A DNA stretch of 64,000 bases, from the NCBI RefSeq assembly GCF_000384315.1, contig NZ_ARVW01000001.1, forward strand, positions 8,911,001-8,975,000. Direction: 5' to 3'. Below the pieces are notes generated by a model. The model worked only from the letters and a program-made list of their open reading frames with translations. It had not been told where the DNA came from and did not search any database. This stretch comes from Amycolatopsis nigrescens CSC17Ta-90 (lineage in GTDB: Bacteria; Actinomycetota; Actinomycetes; Mycobacteriales; Pseudonocardiaceae). The first letter of the stretch is position 1; each line of letters starts with the position of its first letter. This document shows, in pieces, positions 7,959 through 16,782 of the stretch. The translations under genes and the position numbers were made by a program.

Positions 7959-8720
7959 TTATGAAGAAGTGGTGCGCTCGATGAAGGCGGCGACGCCGTC
8001 CAGATAGAGACCGAAGCCGAAATCGAAATCCTGGTCGTCCTCTTCGTACAGCGAGTCGAGGTCGAACACACCCGCCGAGACGACCTTGCTCAGCGCCGGG
8101 AGCTGTCGGGGGTCCACCAGCCTGGTCAGCGCGGCGCCGTACTGGCGGCCGAACGCTTCCGGGTTCTCTTCGTAGCCGGCGGCGAGGTCGGCGCTGAGCC
8201 GGAGCTGGCCGTGCACATGGGTCATCAGGCCCATCACCACGCCGACCTTTTCGCCTTCCGGCAGGGCGGTTTCCGACAGGCAGGCCAGCGCGCGGTCGAA
8301 CCAGGCGAGGTTGCGCGGGCCGAGCGGCGGACCGGCGATCGGGATCTGCGTGAACCACGGATGCCGGCGCAGCACGGACATCATGCTGTACGACCATTGT
8401 GTCAGCCTGGTCCGCCAGTCACCGGTCTCCGGCAGGTCCGGCGGGTCCTCCAAGGCGGCGTCGGACATCAGCAGGAGCAACTCGTCCTTGCTCTTCACAT
8501 GCCGGTACAGCGCCATGGTGGCGTTGCCGAGCTGGGCGGCGACCCTGGCCATCGACACCGCGGAAAGGCCTTCCGCGTCGGCCACCTCGACCGCGGCGCG
8601 GGTGATGTCCTCGACGGTAAGGGCGGACTTCGGGCCCCGCCGTGGCGCCGCGCGCAGCCCCCACAGCAGGACGACGTCGGCCGGCAGCTCGGCGTCGGAC
8701 TCCCCTGTCTCCCGTGTCAT
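7959..8720 (-). CDS. TetR/AcrR family repressor of the adjacent ABC exporter
   Basis: 253-aa TetR regulator. The HTH lies around residues 35-75 (ITRAAVEVADAEGLSAVSMARVAAQLGNATMALYRHVKSKDELL), and the C-terminal part resembles the TetR_C_1 ligand-binding domain. The chosen ATG at 8720 has GAGAGG upstream; the open frame extends 15 codons more. It is divergent from a DrrA/DrrB-type ABC exporter, with TGCGTA/TACGCA half-sites between them. By analogy with such pairs, it should repress the exporter until a drug-like ligand binds. The ligand is unknown. Confidence 0.9.
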   Translation of the reverse strand: MTRETGESDAELPADVVLLWGLRAAPRRGPKSALTVEDITRAAVEVADAEGLSAVSMARVAAQLGNATMALYRHVKSKDELLLLMSDAALEDPPDLPETGDWRTRLTQWSYSMMSVLRRHPWFTQIPIAGPPLGPRNLAWFDRALACLSETALPEGEKVGVVMGLMTHVHGQLRLSADLAAGYEENPEAFGRQYGAALTRLVDPRQLPALSKVVSAGVFDLDSLYEEDDQDFDFGFGLYLDGVAAFIERTTSS

Positions 8721-8780
8721 GCACATCCTCTCGTCGCGAAACCCACGAACCAGTCTAGAAACCACGGTTGCGAACCATTA

Positions 8781-8820
8781 CTGCGTAGATGCTACGCTAA
8801 TATGCGTGTCTCATACGCAG
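8781..8820. promoter_or_regulatory. TetR operator region with nested palindromes
   Basis: Two palindromes are nested. GCGTAG-ATG-CTACGC lies at 8783-8797, and an outer pair CTGCGTA (8781-8787) and TACGCAG (8814-8820) flanks a central TAATATGCG. Half-sites TGCGTA/TACGCA recur four times with small variations. The region overlaps the expected promoters of both the TetR gene and the exporter and ends at the exporter RBS, so bound TetR should block both. Confidence 0.65.
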
Positions 8821-8834
8821 TTAAAGGAGTGGCG

Positions 8835-9776
8835 ATGATCGTCGAGGCGACCGGCCTGCGCAAGGCCTACGGCTCCAACCTGGTGCTGGACGGAGTGGAC
8901 CTGAGCGTCGAGGAGGGCTCGGTGTTCGCGCTGCTCGGGCCGAACGGCGCCGGCAAGACGACCACCGTCCGCATCCTCACCACCCTGCTGCGACCGGACG
9001 GCGGCCACGCGGCGGTGGCCGGTTACGACGTCCAACGCCAGCCGGCGAAGGTGCGCGGCGTGATCAGCCTGACCGGCCAGTACGTGGCGGTGGACGATGA
9101 GCAGACCGGCCTGGAGAACGTGGTCATGCTCGGCAAGCTGATGCACCTCGGCCGCGGCCCCGCCCGCACCCGCGCGCGGGAGCTGCTCGAGCGTTTCGAC
9201 CTGACGGACGCGATGGACCGCCGGGTCCGGACCTACTCCGGCGGCATGCGGCGCCGCCTCGACCTGGCGATGAGCCTGGTCGCCCGGCCCAGGGTGATCT
9301 TCCTGGACGAGCCGACCACTGGGCTCGATCCGGCCAGCCGCTCGACCATGTGGGACGCGATCAGGGACCTGGTGCGCGCCGGCACCACCATCGTGCTCAC
9401 CACGCAGTACCTGGAGGAGGCCGACCGGCTGGCGGACCGGATCATGGTGATCTCGGACGGCCGGGTCGCGGCGGCCGGCACGGCCGACTCGCTCAAGGCG
9501 GAGATCGGCGGGCACCGGCTCGACCTGCGGTTCGCGGATGAGTCCGGGCTCACCCACGGCGCCGGGCTGCTCGGCGGCACCGCCGATCCGGAACGTCTCG
9601 TGCTCGGCATCCCCTCCGACGGCAGTGCGGCGCATCTGCACCGGGTGCTGGACGAGCTACGGGCACACGGCGTGGAAGTGGCCGACGTGTCCTCCCACCG
9701 GCCCACCCTCGACGACGTGTTCATGACGCTGACCGCTGCCCGCAAGTCGCCGGTCGCCGTCGAAGCCCGAGCGTAA
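8835..9776 (+). CDS. DrrA-type ABC exporter ATPase
   Basis: 313-aa ATP-binding subunit. Walker A is GPNGAGKTTT near residue 38, the signature TYSGGMRRRLDLA near 136, and Walker B RVIFLDEPTTGLDP near 158. The C-terminal tail ending in PTLDDVFMTLT is typical of daunorubicin-resistance (DrrA) ATPases. ATG at 8835 follows AAAGGAG. It energises the permease encoded 10 nt downstream, exporting an amphipathic compound. It is controlled by the divergent TetR gene through the operator before its start. Confidence 0.94.
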   Translation: MIVEATGLRKAYGSNLVLDGVDLSVEEGSVFALLGPNGAGKTTTVRILTTLLRPDGGHAAVAGYDVQRQPAKVRGVISLTGQYVAVDDEQTGLENVVMLGKLMHLGRGPARTRARELLERFDLTDAMDRRVRTYSGGMRRRLDLAMSLVARPRVIFLDEPTTGLDPASRSTMWDAIRDLVRAGTTIVLTTQYLEEADRLADRIMVISDGRVAAAGTADSLKAEIGGHRLDLRFADESGLTHGAGLLGGTADPERLVLGIPSDGSAAHLHRVLDELRAHGVEVADVSSHRPTLDDVFMTLTAARKSPVAVEARA

Positions 9777-9786
9777 GGAAACAACC

Positions 9787-10581
9787 ATGAGCATCACCCT
9801 GCCCGCGCCGGTGCACGGCGGAATCGGCAACGCCGCCGGCGACACGCTGACCATGATCGGGCGCAGCATCCGGCTCAGCCGCCGCAATATGGAGACACTG
9901 GTCATCTCGGTCGTGCTGCCGCTGCTGATGATGACGCTGTACGTCTACGTGTTCGGCGGCGCGATCAACACCGGCACCGACTACATCAACTACGTGGTGC
10001 CCGGCATCATCCTGCTGTGCACCGGCTACGGAGCGGCGTCCACCGCGATGGCCGTCACCGACGACATGACCAAGGGCATGATCGACCGCCTGCGCACGTT
10101 GCCGATCCGCAGCGCCGCCGTGCTGACCGGGCACGTGGTCGCCAGCGTCGCCCGCAACGCGCTGTCCACCACGATCGTGGTCGGCGCCTCCATCGCGATG
10201 GGTTTCCGGCCCGACGCCGGACTCGGCGACTGGCTGCTCGGCGCCGGGCTGATGCTGCTCTACGTGCTCGCGCTGTCCTGGCTGGCGGCAGGGCTCGGCG
10301 TGATCGCGAAAACCGTGGAGTCGGCCAGCACACTGAGCTTCTTCATGCTCTTCCTGCCCTATCTGAGCAGTGCCTTCGTGCCGCCCGGAACGATGCCCGG
10401 TTTCCTCCGCGTGATCAGCGAGAACCAGCCGATCACGCCGATCACCGAGACGGTCCGCGGACTGCTCACCGGCACCCCGATCGGCGACAACGGCTGGATC
10501 GCGCTGGCCTGGTCGGTCGGCCTGCTGGTCGCGTCCTTCGTCTTCGCCACCTGGCTGTTCCGCCGCCGGGCTGGCCGCTAA
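9787..10581 (+). CDS. DrrB-type ABC-2 exporter permease
   Basis: 264-aa ABC-2 membrane subunit with about six transmembrane helices and the typical [40 protein letters not shown] stretch, which contains the ABC-2 signature region. It forms the export channel with the DrrA-like ATPase just upstream. The RBS is AAGGAA. Its stop overlaps the 3' end of the convergent enolase gene by 4 nt. The substrate is unknown; the cluster at 25-42 kb is too distant to link to it. Confidence 0.93.
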   Translation: MSITLPAPVHGGIGNAAGDTLTMIGRSIRLSRRNMETLVISVVLPLLMMTLYVYVFGGAINTGTDYINYVVPGIILLCTGYGAASTAMAVTDDMTKGMIDRLRTLPIRSAAVLTGHVVASVARNALSTTIVVGASIAMGFRPDAGLGDWLLGAGLMLLYVLALSWLAAGLGVIAKTVESASTLSFFMLFLPYLSSAFVPPGTMPGFLRVISENQPITPITETVRGLLTGTPIGDNGWIALAWSVGLLVASFVFATWLFRRRAGR

Positions 10582-11831
10582 CGGCCGTCTCCGTAAAGCC
10601 CCGGCCGCAGCCGCAGCCCCGGGTCCGCCCACCGGTCGTTCGGCAGCAGCGGATACCAGCCAGGCCGGCCGGGGTCCCGGTCGTACGGGTAGTTCCCCGT
10701 CTCCCGGTAGAACTCGGCGTACTGCTCGACCTTGGCCCGGTCCAGCCGGACGCCGAGTCCCGGCCCGGACGGCACCGCGATCCGGCCGTCCCGGTAGCGG
10801 AAGCCGGCACCTTCGATGACATCGCCGGACAGGTGGTGGTAGTGCGCGTCGGCGTCGAACACCAGGTTGGGGGTGACCGCGCCGAAATGCAGCATGGTCG
10901 CCAGCTGAATGCCGAGCTCACCGGAGGAGTGCACGGACACCCCCAGCTGGAACGTCTCGCACACGCCCGCGGCCTTGACGCAGGCGCGGATCCCGCCCCA
11001 GAACGTGGTATCCAGCAGGATGACGTCCACTGCCGGATCGCGGACGTTGGCGGCCAGCTGCTCGAAGTTGACCACCACCGTGTTCGTGGCCAGCGGGGTG
11101 CGCACCTTCTCCCGCACCTGCCGCATACCGTTGAGGCCCCAGGTCGGGTCTTCGAGGTAGTCGTTGTTCAGGTCCTCGATGGCGCGGGCGAACCGGATCG
11201 CGTCAGTCACCGACAACGCGCCGTTCGGGTCGTAGCGCAGCCGGTCGTCCGGGAACTCCTCGGCCAGCGCGCGGTAGCAGGCCAGCTCGTGCTCCGGCGG
11301 GTAGACCCCGCCCTTGAGCTTGTGCGTGGTGAACCCGTGCTCGGCCTTGAGCGCCTTCGCGTGCTCGACGAGCTGTTCCGCGGTGCGCACCTCGCCTTCC
11401 CCGGTCACCGGGTCGGCGTAGCGGAAGAAGAGGTAGCTGGCGAACGGCACCTCGTCGCGGACCGCGCCGCCGAGCAGCACGTGCGCGGGCACGCCGAGCT
11501 GCTGCCCGACGACGTCGAGACAGGCGAACTCGACGGCCGCGAGCAGCTGGGTTCGGTTGTTGTACAGGCTCGCCGTCGGGTTCGCGATCATGAACCGCAG
11601 CAGTTCCAGGCGGCTCGGGTCGTGCCCGAGCAGATAGGGCTTCAGCCCGGCGAACGCGAGCTCGGCGCTCTCCCCGCCGCCCCCCATCTCGCCGAGGCCG
11701 ACCAGCCCGTTGTCGGTCTCGATCTCGACCAGCGTCCGGATGAACCTGCCCCAGTGCGCGCCGTTGCTGTGCAGCAGCGGCGCTTCCAGCGGCACGGCGA
11801 CGGTGGTCGCCCGGACGTCAACGATCTTCAT
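10578..11831 (-). CDS. Glucarate dehydratase-like enolase superfamily protein
   Basis: 417-aa enolase superfamily enzyme. The capping domain starts [24 protein letters not shown]. The barrel shows Lys residues in THKLKGG, metal ligands in LRYDPNG (Asp), DYLEDPTWG (Glu) and ATNTVV (Asn), and His in GVSVHSSGE. The Asn third ligand with KxK and His is the glucarate dehydratase pattern (EC 4.2.1.40, glucarate to 5-keto-4-deoxyglucarate). ATG at 11831 has GGGGAG upstream. The neighbouring sugar-permease fragment suggests it was the last gene of a sugar-acid uptake and catabolism operon that has lost its other members. Confidence 0.87.
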   Translation of the reverse strand: MKIVDVRATTVAVPLEAPLLHSNGAHWGRFIRTLVEIETDNGLVGLGEMGGGGESAELAFAGLKPYLLGHDPSRLELLRFMIANPTASLYNNRTQLLAAVEFACLDVVGQQLGVPAHVLLGGAVRDEVPFASYLFFRYADPVTGEGEVRTAEQLVEHAKALKAEHGFTTHKLKGGVYPPEHELACYRALAEEFPDDRLRYDPNGALSVTDAIRFARAIEDLNNDYLEDPTWGLNGMRQVREKVRTPLATNTVVVNFEQLAANVRDPAVDVILLDTTFWGGIRACVKAAGVCETFQLGVSVHSSGELGIQLATMLHFGAVTPNLVFDADAHYHHLSGDVIEGAGFRYRDGRIAVPSGPGLGVRLDRAKVEQYAEFYRETGNYPYDRDPGRPGWYPLLPNDRWADPGLRLRPGLYGDGR

Positions 11832-11875
11832 TCCCTGCACTCCCCTTGCCTGGTTTTCCTGCTGGTGCTCGAGAA

Positions 11876-12033
11876 TCACAACTGAGCCATGGTCAGCCCC
11901 CTGGTGAAGAACCGCTGGGTGAACAGGAAGAGCAGCACCGTCGGCAGCGACACGATCAGCGCGCCGGCCAGCACCACCGGCACGCTGGTGCCGGCGTAGG
12001 CGCTTTGCAGCGCGAACAGCGAGGTCATCACCG
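11876..12033 (-). pseudogene. Sugar ABC transporter permease, C-terminal fragment
   Basis: Only about 50 C-terminal codons remain: [11 protein letters not shown], then [20 protein letters not shown], then [21 protein letters not shown] and stop. This is the end of a MalG-family binding-protein-dependent permease. The upstream part is missing: at about 12033 the sequence switches to an SDR gene fragment on the other strand. No start codon or EAA loop is left, so it is a relic of a transporter that probably served the glucarate dehydratase. Confidence 0.8.
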
Positions 12034-12576
12034 GCCGGGATCCAGCGCTACGGCACCGTGGAGGAGACCTCCGGCGAGCTGTGGGACCGGGTCTTCGACG
12101 TCAACGTCAAGGGCGTTTTCCACACCTGCCGGGCGGCGGTGCCGCAACTGCGCGGGCGCGGCGGCGGTTCGATCGTCAACGTGTCCTCGGTGCAGGCCTT
12201 CGTGGCGCAGTCCGGTGCGGCGGCCTATGTAGCGAGTAAGGGCGCGATCAACGCGTTCACCAAGGCGATGGCGGTGGACCACGCGGCCGAGGGCATCCGG
12301 GTCAACGTGGTGTGCCCCGGTTCGGTGGACACTCCGATGCTGCGCTGGGCGGTCGGGCTGACCGCGAACGGCCGCGACACCGGCGAGCTGATCGACGACC
12401 TCGGCCGTACCCATCCGCTCGGCCGGGTCGCCCGCCCGGAAGAGGTCGCCGAAGCGATCCTGTTCCTGTCCAGCCGCCGCGCGTCCTTCATCACCGGCTC
12501 GGAACATCGCGTCGACGGTGGCCTCCTCGCCGTCTGCGCCGCGGAAAGTCCATACCCTCCAGACCACTCCCCCTGA
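12034..12576 (+). pseudogene. Short-chain dehydrogenase, N-terminally truncated
   Basis: The frame begins inside an SDR at [13 protein letters not shown] and continues to a normal C-terminus with DVNVKGVFHTCRA, SIVNVSSVQ, active-site YVASKGA, VVCPGSVDTPM and TGSEHRVDGG. The first ~90 residues, including the glycine-rich NAD(P) motif TGxxxGIG and the NAG motif's Asn, are absent. Translation could begin at GTG 12058, but the product could not bind cofactor. The break lies at 12033/12034, where it abuts a permease fragment, marking a deletion. Confidence 0.8.
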
Positions 12577-12598
12577 CCGCACCTCCCGGCCACATCGT

Positions 12599-12765
12599 GT
12601 TTGCCGTTCCCGTCCGCGTGTTGGCCGTTCCCGTCAACGACTTGGCCGTTCCGGACGGTGAGTTGGCCGCTCGCGGCGGTGACGTGATGGTCGGGTGACG
12701 GCCAACACGGCGTCGCAACCGGCAAACTCGGTGCCGCGAACGGCCAACACGGCGTCGGCCGTAGC
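12599..12765. repeat. Cluster of TTGGCCGTTCC / GGAACGGCCAA repeats
   Basis: The non-coding gap between the SDR relic and the convergent amidase gene holds at least four forward copies of a TTGGCCGTTCC core (12599-12670) and two inverted copies, CGGCCAACACGG (12709 and 12741 regions), each varied by a few bases. Opposed copies can pair into a long hairpin, so the cluster may end transcription from both sides. Confidence 0.55.
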
Positions 12766-12767
12766 GC

Positions 12768-14354
12768 TCAGCGCAAAGGCGGAGTGCTGGCCGGTGGCAT
12801 GCGGTGGCGGGTGGCCTGTTCGTACGCGTAACCCATGGCGAGCAGGTCCGGTTCGCTGAACGGCAGGCCCAGCAGCTCGACACCGACCGGCAGGCCGGCC
12901 GCGGTGAAGCCGGCGGGCACGGACAGCGCGGGGAAGCCGCTGTAGCCGGCGAGGCGGCAGTTCGCGTAGGACTGGGTGGTGCCGATCGGTGTCGGCGGCT
13001 CGTTGACGGTCGGGTAGACGATGCCGTCGAGCCCGTTGGCGGTGATCAGCGCGGTCAGCCCGGTTCGCAGGATGTCTCGCTGGCGCAGCTTCTCCTGGTA
13101 CGCCGGGTTGGGCAGCGGCGGGCTGGCGACCCAGTCGCGCAGCGTGCTGAGCACGGTCGGGGTGACCTGGCCTGAGGTGGCGATGTCGGCGAGGGTAACC
13201 TCGTCGCGCGGCGGTTCCAGCCGCGCCAGCGAACTCGGCCGTCCGCCCGCCGAACCGGCGAGGTAGCCGTTCAGATCGCGTTCGAACTCGTCGCGCACCC
13301 GGTTCGCCTTGGCCGCCGAGTCGACGACCTCGGGCTGCCGGCCTAGCTCGATCACCTGCGCCCCCAGCGCGGCCATGTCGGCGATCGCCGCGCGGACAAC
13401 GCCGTTGGTCAGCTGCTCAGCCGGTGAGCCACCGAAGTTGTCGGTGAACACGCCGATTCGCTTACCCCGCAAGGAGTCCGGCCGCAGGGTGGACTGGTAA
13501 CCCGCCGGGATCCTGCCCTTGGCGGCCTCGGTGACCGGGTCGGCGGGGTCGTAGCCGGCGGTCGCGTCGAGCAGCAGCGCGATGTCGCGGATCGAGCTCG
13601 CGAGCGGCCCGGCCGTGTCCTGGGTACCGGCCAGCGGCGCGATCCCGGCGCGGCTGGACAGCCCGAGCGTGGGCCGCAGGCCGACCAGGTTGTTGTGCGC
13701 GGCCGGGATCCGGATCGAGCCGCAGGTGTCGGTGCCCATCCCGGCCGGCGCGAACCCGGCCGCCACCGCCGCGGCCGTGCCGCCGCTCGAACCGCCAGGA
13801 TGACGCCCCTGGTCGTAGGGGTTGCGCGTCTGCCCGCCGAGGGAACTGATCGTGGTGATGCTTATCGCGAACTCGTGCAGGTTCGTCTTGGCCAGGATGA
13901 TCGCACCGGCGTCGCGGAGCCGGCGGACCTGGGTGGCGTCGCGGTCAGGGCGAAGGTCGCGCAGCGCCACCGAACCGCTCGTGGTCGGCAAGTCGCGCGT
14001 GTCGTAGTTGTCCTTCAGCACGATCGGGATGCCGTGCAGCGGACCGCGCGAATGGCCGAGCCTGCGTTCGACGTCGAGCCGCACGGCCTCGGCACGGGCC
14101 CGCGGGTTCACCGCGATTACCGCGTTCACCCCGGGCTGGCCGGCATACGCGTTCTCGTAGGCCGCGGTCCGGCGCAGGTACTCGCCGACCAGCTGGAGCG
14201 AGGTGACCTTCCGCTGATCGAGCAGCACGCGCAGGTCGGCCACGCCGAGGCCGACCACGTCGACCGGGGTCCTGGACGCGTATGCGGGCGTGGCGACCAA
14301 CGTGACCAGCAGCGAGGCTGCCAGCAGGATCGCGACCAGACGGCGGACCGGCAT
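12768..14354 (-). CDS. Secreted amidase (amidase signature family)
   Basis: 528-aa amidase-signature hydrolase. An N-terminal signal peptide (RRLVAILLAASLLVTLVATPAYA) indicates export. The Ser-cisSer-Lys triad is visible as Lys in IVLKDNYDT, cis-Ser in GGSSGGTAAA and the nucleophile Ser in GTDTCGSIRIP. Family members cleave amides with varied acyl groups; the extracellular location suggests hydrolysis of environmental amides or peptides. A palindrome resembling the MarR sites of the ami locus lies 40-55 bp upstream. It is followed by the repeat cluster and opposed by the SDR relic. Confidence 0.92.
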   Translation of the reverse strand: MPVRRLVAILLAASLLVTLVATPAYASRTPVDVVGLGVADLRVLLDQRKVTSLQLVGEYLRRTAAYENAYAGQPGVNAVIAVNPRARAEAVRLDVERRLGHSRGPLHGIPIVLKDNYDTRDLPTTSGSVALRDLRPDRDATQVRRLRDAGAIILAKTNLHEFAISITTISSLGGQTRNPYDQGRHPGGSSGGTAAAVAAGFAPAGMGTDTCGSIRIPAAHNNLVGLRPTLGLSSRAGIAPLAGTQDTAGPLASSIRDIALLLDATAGYDPADPVTEAAKGRIPAGYQSTLRPDSLRGKRIGVFTDNFGGSPAEQLTNGVVRAAIADMAALGAQVIELGRQPEVVDSAAKANRVRDEFERDLNGYLAGSAGGRPSSLARLEPPRDEVTLADIATSGQVTPTVLSTLRDWVASPPLPNPAYQEKLRQRDILRTGLTALITANGLDGIVYPTVNEPPTPIGTTQSYANCRLAGYSGFPALSVPAGFTAAGLPVGVELLGLPFSEPDLLAMGYAYEQATRHRMPPASTPPLR

Positions 14355-14393
14355 CGGATCCCCTTCCGTTCAAGGTAGGAGGAAGGTTAGAGC

Positions 14394-14409
14394 CTTCCAG
14401 AGCTGGAAG
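14394..14409. promoter_or_regulatory. Palindrome upstream of secreted amidase
   Basis: CTTCCAG-AG-CTGGAAG is a perfect 7-bp inverted repeat 39 bp before the amidase start. Its TTCCAG/CTGGAA arms resemble the ami-locus MarR sites (CAGCTGGAA), though the spacing differs by 2 bp. It could be an operator for the same or a related regulator. Confidence 0.4.
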
Positions 14410-14507
14410 CCGAACTCGCCGAGCGCCAACGTCGAACTGCTGGCGCTCAAGACGGGCTGTCCGCGCGAGGGGGCCTGGCGGCACAGCAGGACTGCGGTGG
14501 CTGAGGG

Positions 14508-14906
14508 CTACCCGGGGATCGGCCCCAGGTAGCTCCAGCGGCCGTCGTCGCGGACGAAGCGGCTGTGCTCGTGTAGCACGCCTTCCTGGCCGCGGTAGGT
14601 GTAGTGCGCGCGGAAGTCCACCGTGCCCTCGGTGTGCAGGAAACCGCCGCCGGTGCTGCCGAGGATCTCCAGCCGGGTCCAGCGCTGCTCCGGGTCGAGT
14701 TCGAGGGTGGCCGGTCTGCTGCCGCTGTCCCAGGTCCGCAGCAGGTAGTCCGAATCGCCCGTGGCGAAGGCGGCGAAACGCGAGCGCATCAAGAGCTCGG
14801 CGGTCGGTGCCTGCGCCGCTCCCTCGTGGAAGCGTCCGCAGCAGTCCCGGTACGGCTCGCCCAGCCCGCAGGGGCAGGGCCGCCGGCGCGCATCGTGTCT
14901 GGCCAT
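14508..14906 (-). CDS. YchJ-family protein with SEC-C zinc motif
   Basis: 132-aa protein with an N-terminal SEC-C-like metal motif (CPCGLGEPYRDCCGRFH, residues 11-27) and the YchJ/UPF0225 NTF2-like core containing LMRSRFAAFATGDSDYLLRTW. Length and architecture match the family. Molecular function is not known; SEC-C motifs bind zinc and often mediate protein or RNA contact. It stands alone, with about 80 bp to the divergent dehydrogenase gene. Confidence 0.9.
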   Translation of the reverse strand: MARHDARRRPCPCGLGEPYRDCCGRFHEGAAQAPTAELLMRSRFAAFATGDSDYLLRTWDSGSRPATLELDPEQRWTRLEILGSTGGGFLHTEGTVDFRAHYTYRGQEGVLHEHSRFVRDDGRWSYLGPIPG

Positions 14907-14986
14907 CCGGCAATTCTGGCCGACCGTCTTCTCCCCGTGCGAGCGGTGCCCGGCGCGGTGAAGATGGGCGGGGAAAAGGAGGTCGC

Positions 14987-15856
14987 ATGACGACTCGGGT
15001 GACGGTGCTGGGAACCGGCCTGATGGGCGCCGGCATGGCCAGGAGCATGGCCAGGGCCGGGCTGGACGTGACGGTGTGGAACCGCAGCCAGGACAGGGCG
15101 CGGCCGCTGGCCGCGGACGGGATCCGCGTCGCCACCGATGCCGGGGCGGCGGTGTCCGGCGCGGACGTGGTGCTCACCATGCTGTTCGACGTCGACGCGG
15201 TGGAGCGAGTGGTCGCGCCGCTGCTGCCCACCTTCGACGGGGCGCTCTGGGTGCAGGCGGGCACCGTCGGCCTGGAGGGCACCGAACGGCTGGCCGGACT
15301 CGCCGCGCGGCACGGGGTCCGGTACCTGGACGCACCGGTGCTGGGCACCCGGCAGCCCGCCGAGCAGGGTGCGCTGACCGTGCTCGCCGGCGGACCGCCG
15401 GAGCTGCGCGAAACCGCGGCGCCGGTGTTCGAGGCGATCGGCTCCCGCACGGTCTGGGTCGGCGACCGGCCAGGCGACGGGCAGCGGCTCAAGCTCGCCG
15501 CCAACGCCTGGGTGCTCTCGATCACCGGCGCGACGGCGCAGAGCGTCGCGCTGGCCGGCGCGCTGGGCATCGACCCGCAGCGGTTCCTGGACGTGATCGC
15601 GAACGGGCCGATGGACAGCGGCTACGCCCAGGCCAAGGGCAAGGCCATGATCACCGGGGACTTCTCCCCCGCGTTCCCGGTTTCCGGTGCGGTCAAGGAC
15701 AGCGGGCTGATCGCGGACGCGCTGAAGGCGGCCGGCGCCGAGGACGCGCTGATGCTCGCCCTGCGGAACGCGTTCGAGGCGACGGCGGAGTCGGGTCTCG
15801 AATCGGCGGACATGGCCGCCGTGGTGCGGGCCTTCCGCGCATCGCAAGTCAACTGA
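14987..15856 (+). CDS. NAD(P)-dependent beta-hydroxyacid dehydrogenase (6PGDH-like)
   Basis: 289-aa protein of the 3-hydroxyisobutyrate/tartronate semialdehyde reductase family. The Rossmann motif TVLGTGLMGAGMARSMARAG is at the N-terminus, and the catalytic Lys region is GDGQRLKLAANAWV near residue 165. ATG at 14987 follows AAAAGGAGG. It would reduce or oxidise a beta-hydroxyacid or semialdehyde; the substrate is unknown. It lies just before the carnitine regulator, and its last codons contain a half-site, ATCGCAAG, of that regulator's probable operator. Confidence 0.88.
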   Translation: MTTRVTVLGTGLMGAGMARSMARAGLDVTVWNRSQDRARPLAADGIRVATDAGAAVSGADVVLTMLFDVDAVERVVAPLLPTFDGALWVQAGTVGLEGTERLAGLAARHGVRYLDAPVLGTRQPAEQGALTVLAGGPPELRETAAPVFEAIGSRTVWVGDRPGDGQRLKLAANAWVLSITGATAQSVALAGALGIDPQRFLDVIANGPMDSGYAQAKGKAMITGDFSPAFPVSGAVKDSGLIADALKAAGAEDALMLALRNAFEATAESGLESADMAAVVRAFRASQVN

Positions 15857-15888
15857 TCGGCCAGTCGAATACTTGCGATAATCGCAAG
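15841..15888. promoter_or_regulatory. Operator of the XRE-TetR regulator
   Basis: CTTGCGAT-A-ATCGCAAG (15872-15888) is a perfect 8-bp-arm palindrome just before the regulator gene. An extra half-site ATCGCAAG lies exactly 40 bp upstream at 15841-15848. Symmetry, position and the extra half-site suggest autoregulation and control of the carnitine operon. Confidence 0.65.
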
Positions 15889-15909
15889 CCGTGGCTAGGG
15901 TAGCCCGCC

Positions 15910-16782
15910 ATGGACGAAGCGGACGAGCTGCGCGAGCGGATCCGCGGGCTGCTCAAGGCCATGGCGCAGCCGCAGCGCGAGTTCGCCGCGGCGATCGGGC
16001 TCGACGAGACCAAGCTGTCGAAGTCGCTGGCCGGCAAGCGGCGGTTCTCCCCGCCCGAGCTGGTCAAGGTCGCCGAGCACTGCGGGGTCACGGTCAACTG
16101 GCTGCTCAACGGCAGCGACGACGCGAGCACGGTCAGCGCCGTCCCCGCACCGGCCACCCGCTCCACGAGCGGCCAAGGCGATCCGGCGTTTTCCGGGCCG
16201 CGCAAGCGGATCCTGGAGACGGCCTGGCAGCTGATCGCCGAACGCGGCTATCACCGGGTGCGCATCGCCGACATCGCGCAAGCCTGCTCGACGAGCACGG
16301 CGAAGATCCACTACTACTTCCCCACCAAACAGGACGTGCTGCACGAAGCCTTGCGGCGCAACGTGAAGCTCGCCTTCGACCGGCAGGTCGCCGAGCTGCA
16401 CACGGTGGAGGACGCGTACGAGCGGCTGCTCCGGTTGGTGGAGCTCCAGCTGCCCACCGACGGCCTGCTCCGCGCGGAGTGGTCGGTGTGGCTGCAGGTG
16501 TGGAACGAAAGCGCGCTCAACCCGGAGCTCCGGTCGCTGTACTGGGACTCCTACAACCGCTGGTACCGCACCATCGCGATGACCATCCGAAGTGGACAGG
16601 AGCAAGGCGTGTTCCGGGATCGGGATCCCGACTCGGCCACCGCCGCGCTGACCGCGCTGATCGACGGCCTCGGCATCCAGGTGCTCACCGGGAAACCGGG
16701 CAGCTCGGTGTCGGCCATGCGAGCGCACCTGCACGAGTTCATCGAAAGCACGATCGCCGGAGGAGCAAGCGGCCATGAGTGA
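15910..16782 (+). CDS. XRE-TetR fusion regulator of carnitine catabolism
   Basis: 290-aa protein with two DNA-binding domains. Residues 5-67 form an XRE-type HTH ([24 protein letters not shown], then VTVNWLLNG). After a linker, residues ~97-145 form a TetR HTH ([40 protein letters not shown]), followed by a TetR ligand domain. The fusion is unusual; most TetR proteins have a single HTH. Its stop overlaps the BKACE start by 8 nt, so it heads the operon. The ATG has little RBS. It probably senses carnitine or a CoA intermediate. Confidence 0.9.
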   Translation: MDEADELRERIRGLLKAMAQPQREFAAAIGLDETKLSKSLAGKRRFSPPELVKVAEHCGVTVNWLLNGSDDASTVSAVPAPATRSTSGQGDPAFSGPRKRILETAWQLIAERGYHRVRIADIAQACSTSTAKIHYYFPTKQDVLHEALRRNVKLAFDRQVAELHTVEDAYERLLRLVELQLPTDGLLRAEWSVWLQVWNESALNPELRSLYWDSYNRWYRTIAMTIRSGQEQGVFRDRDPDSATAALTALIDGLGIQVLTGKPGSSVSAMRAHLHEFIESTIAGGASGHE

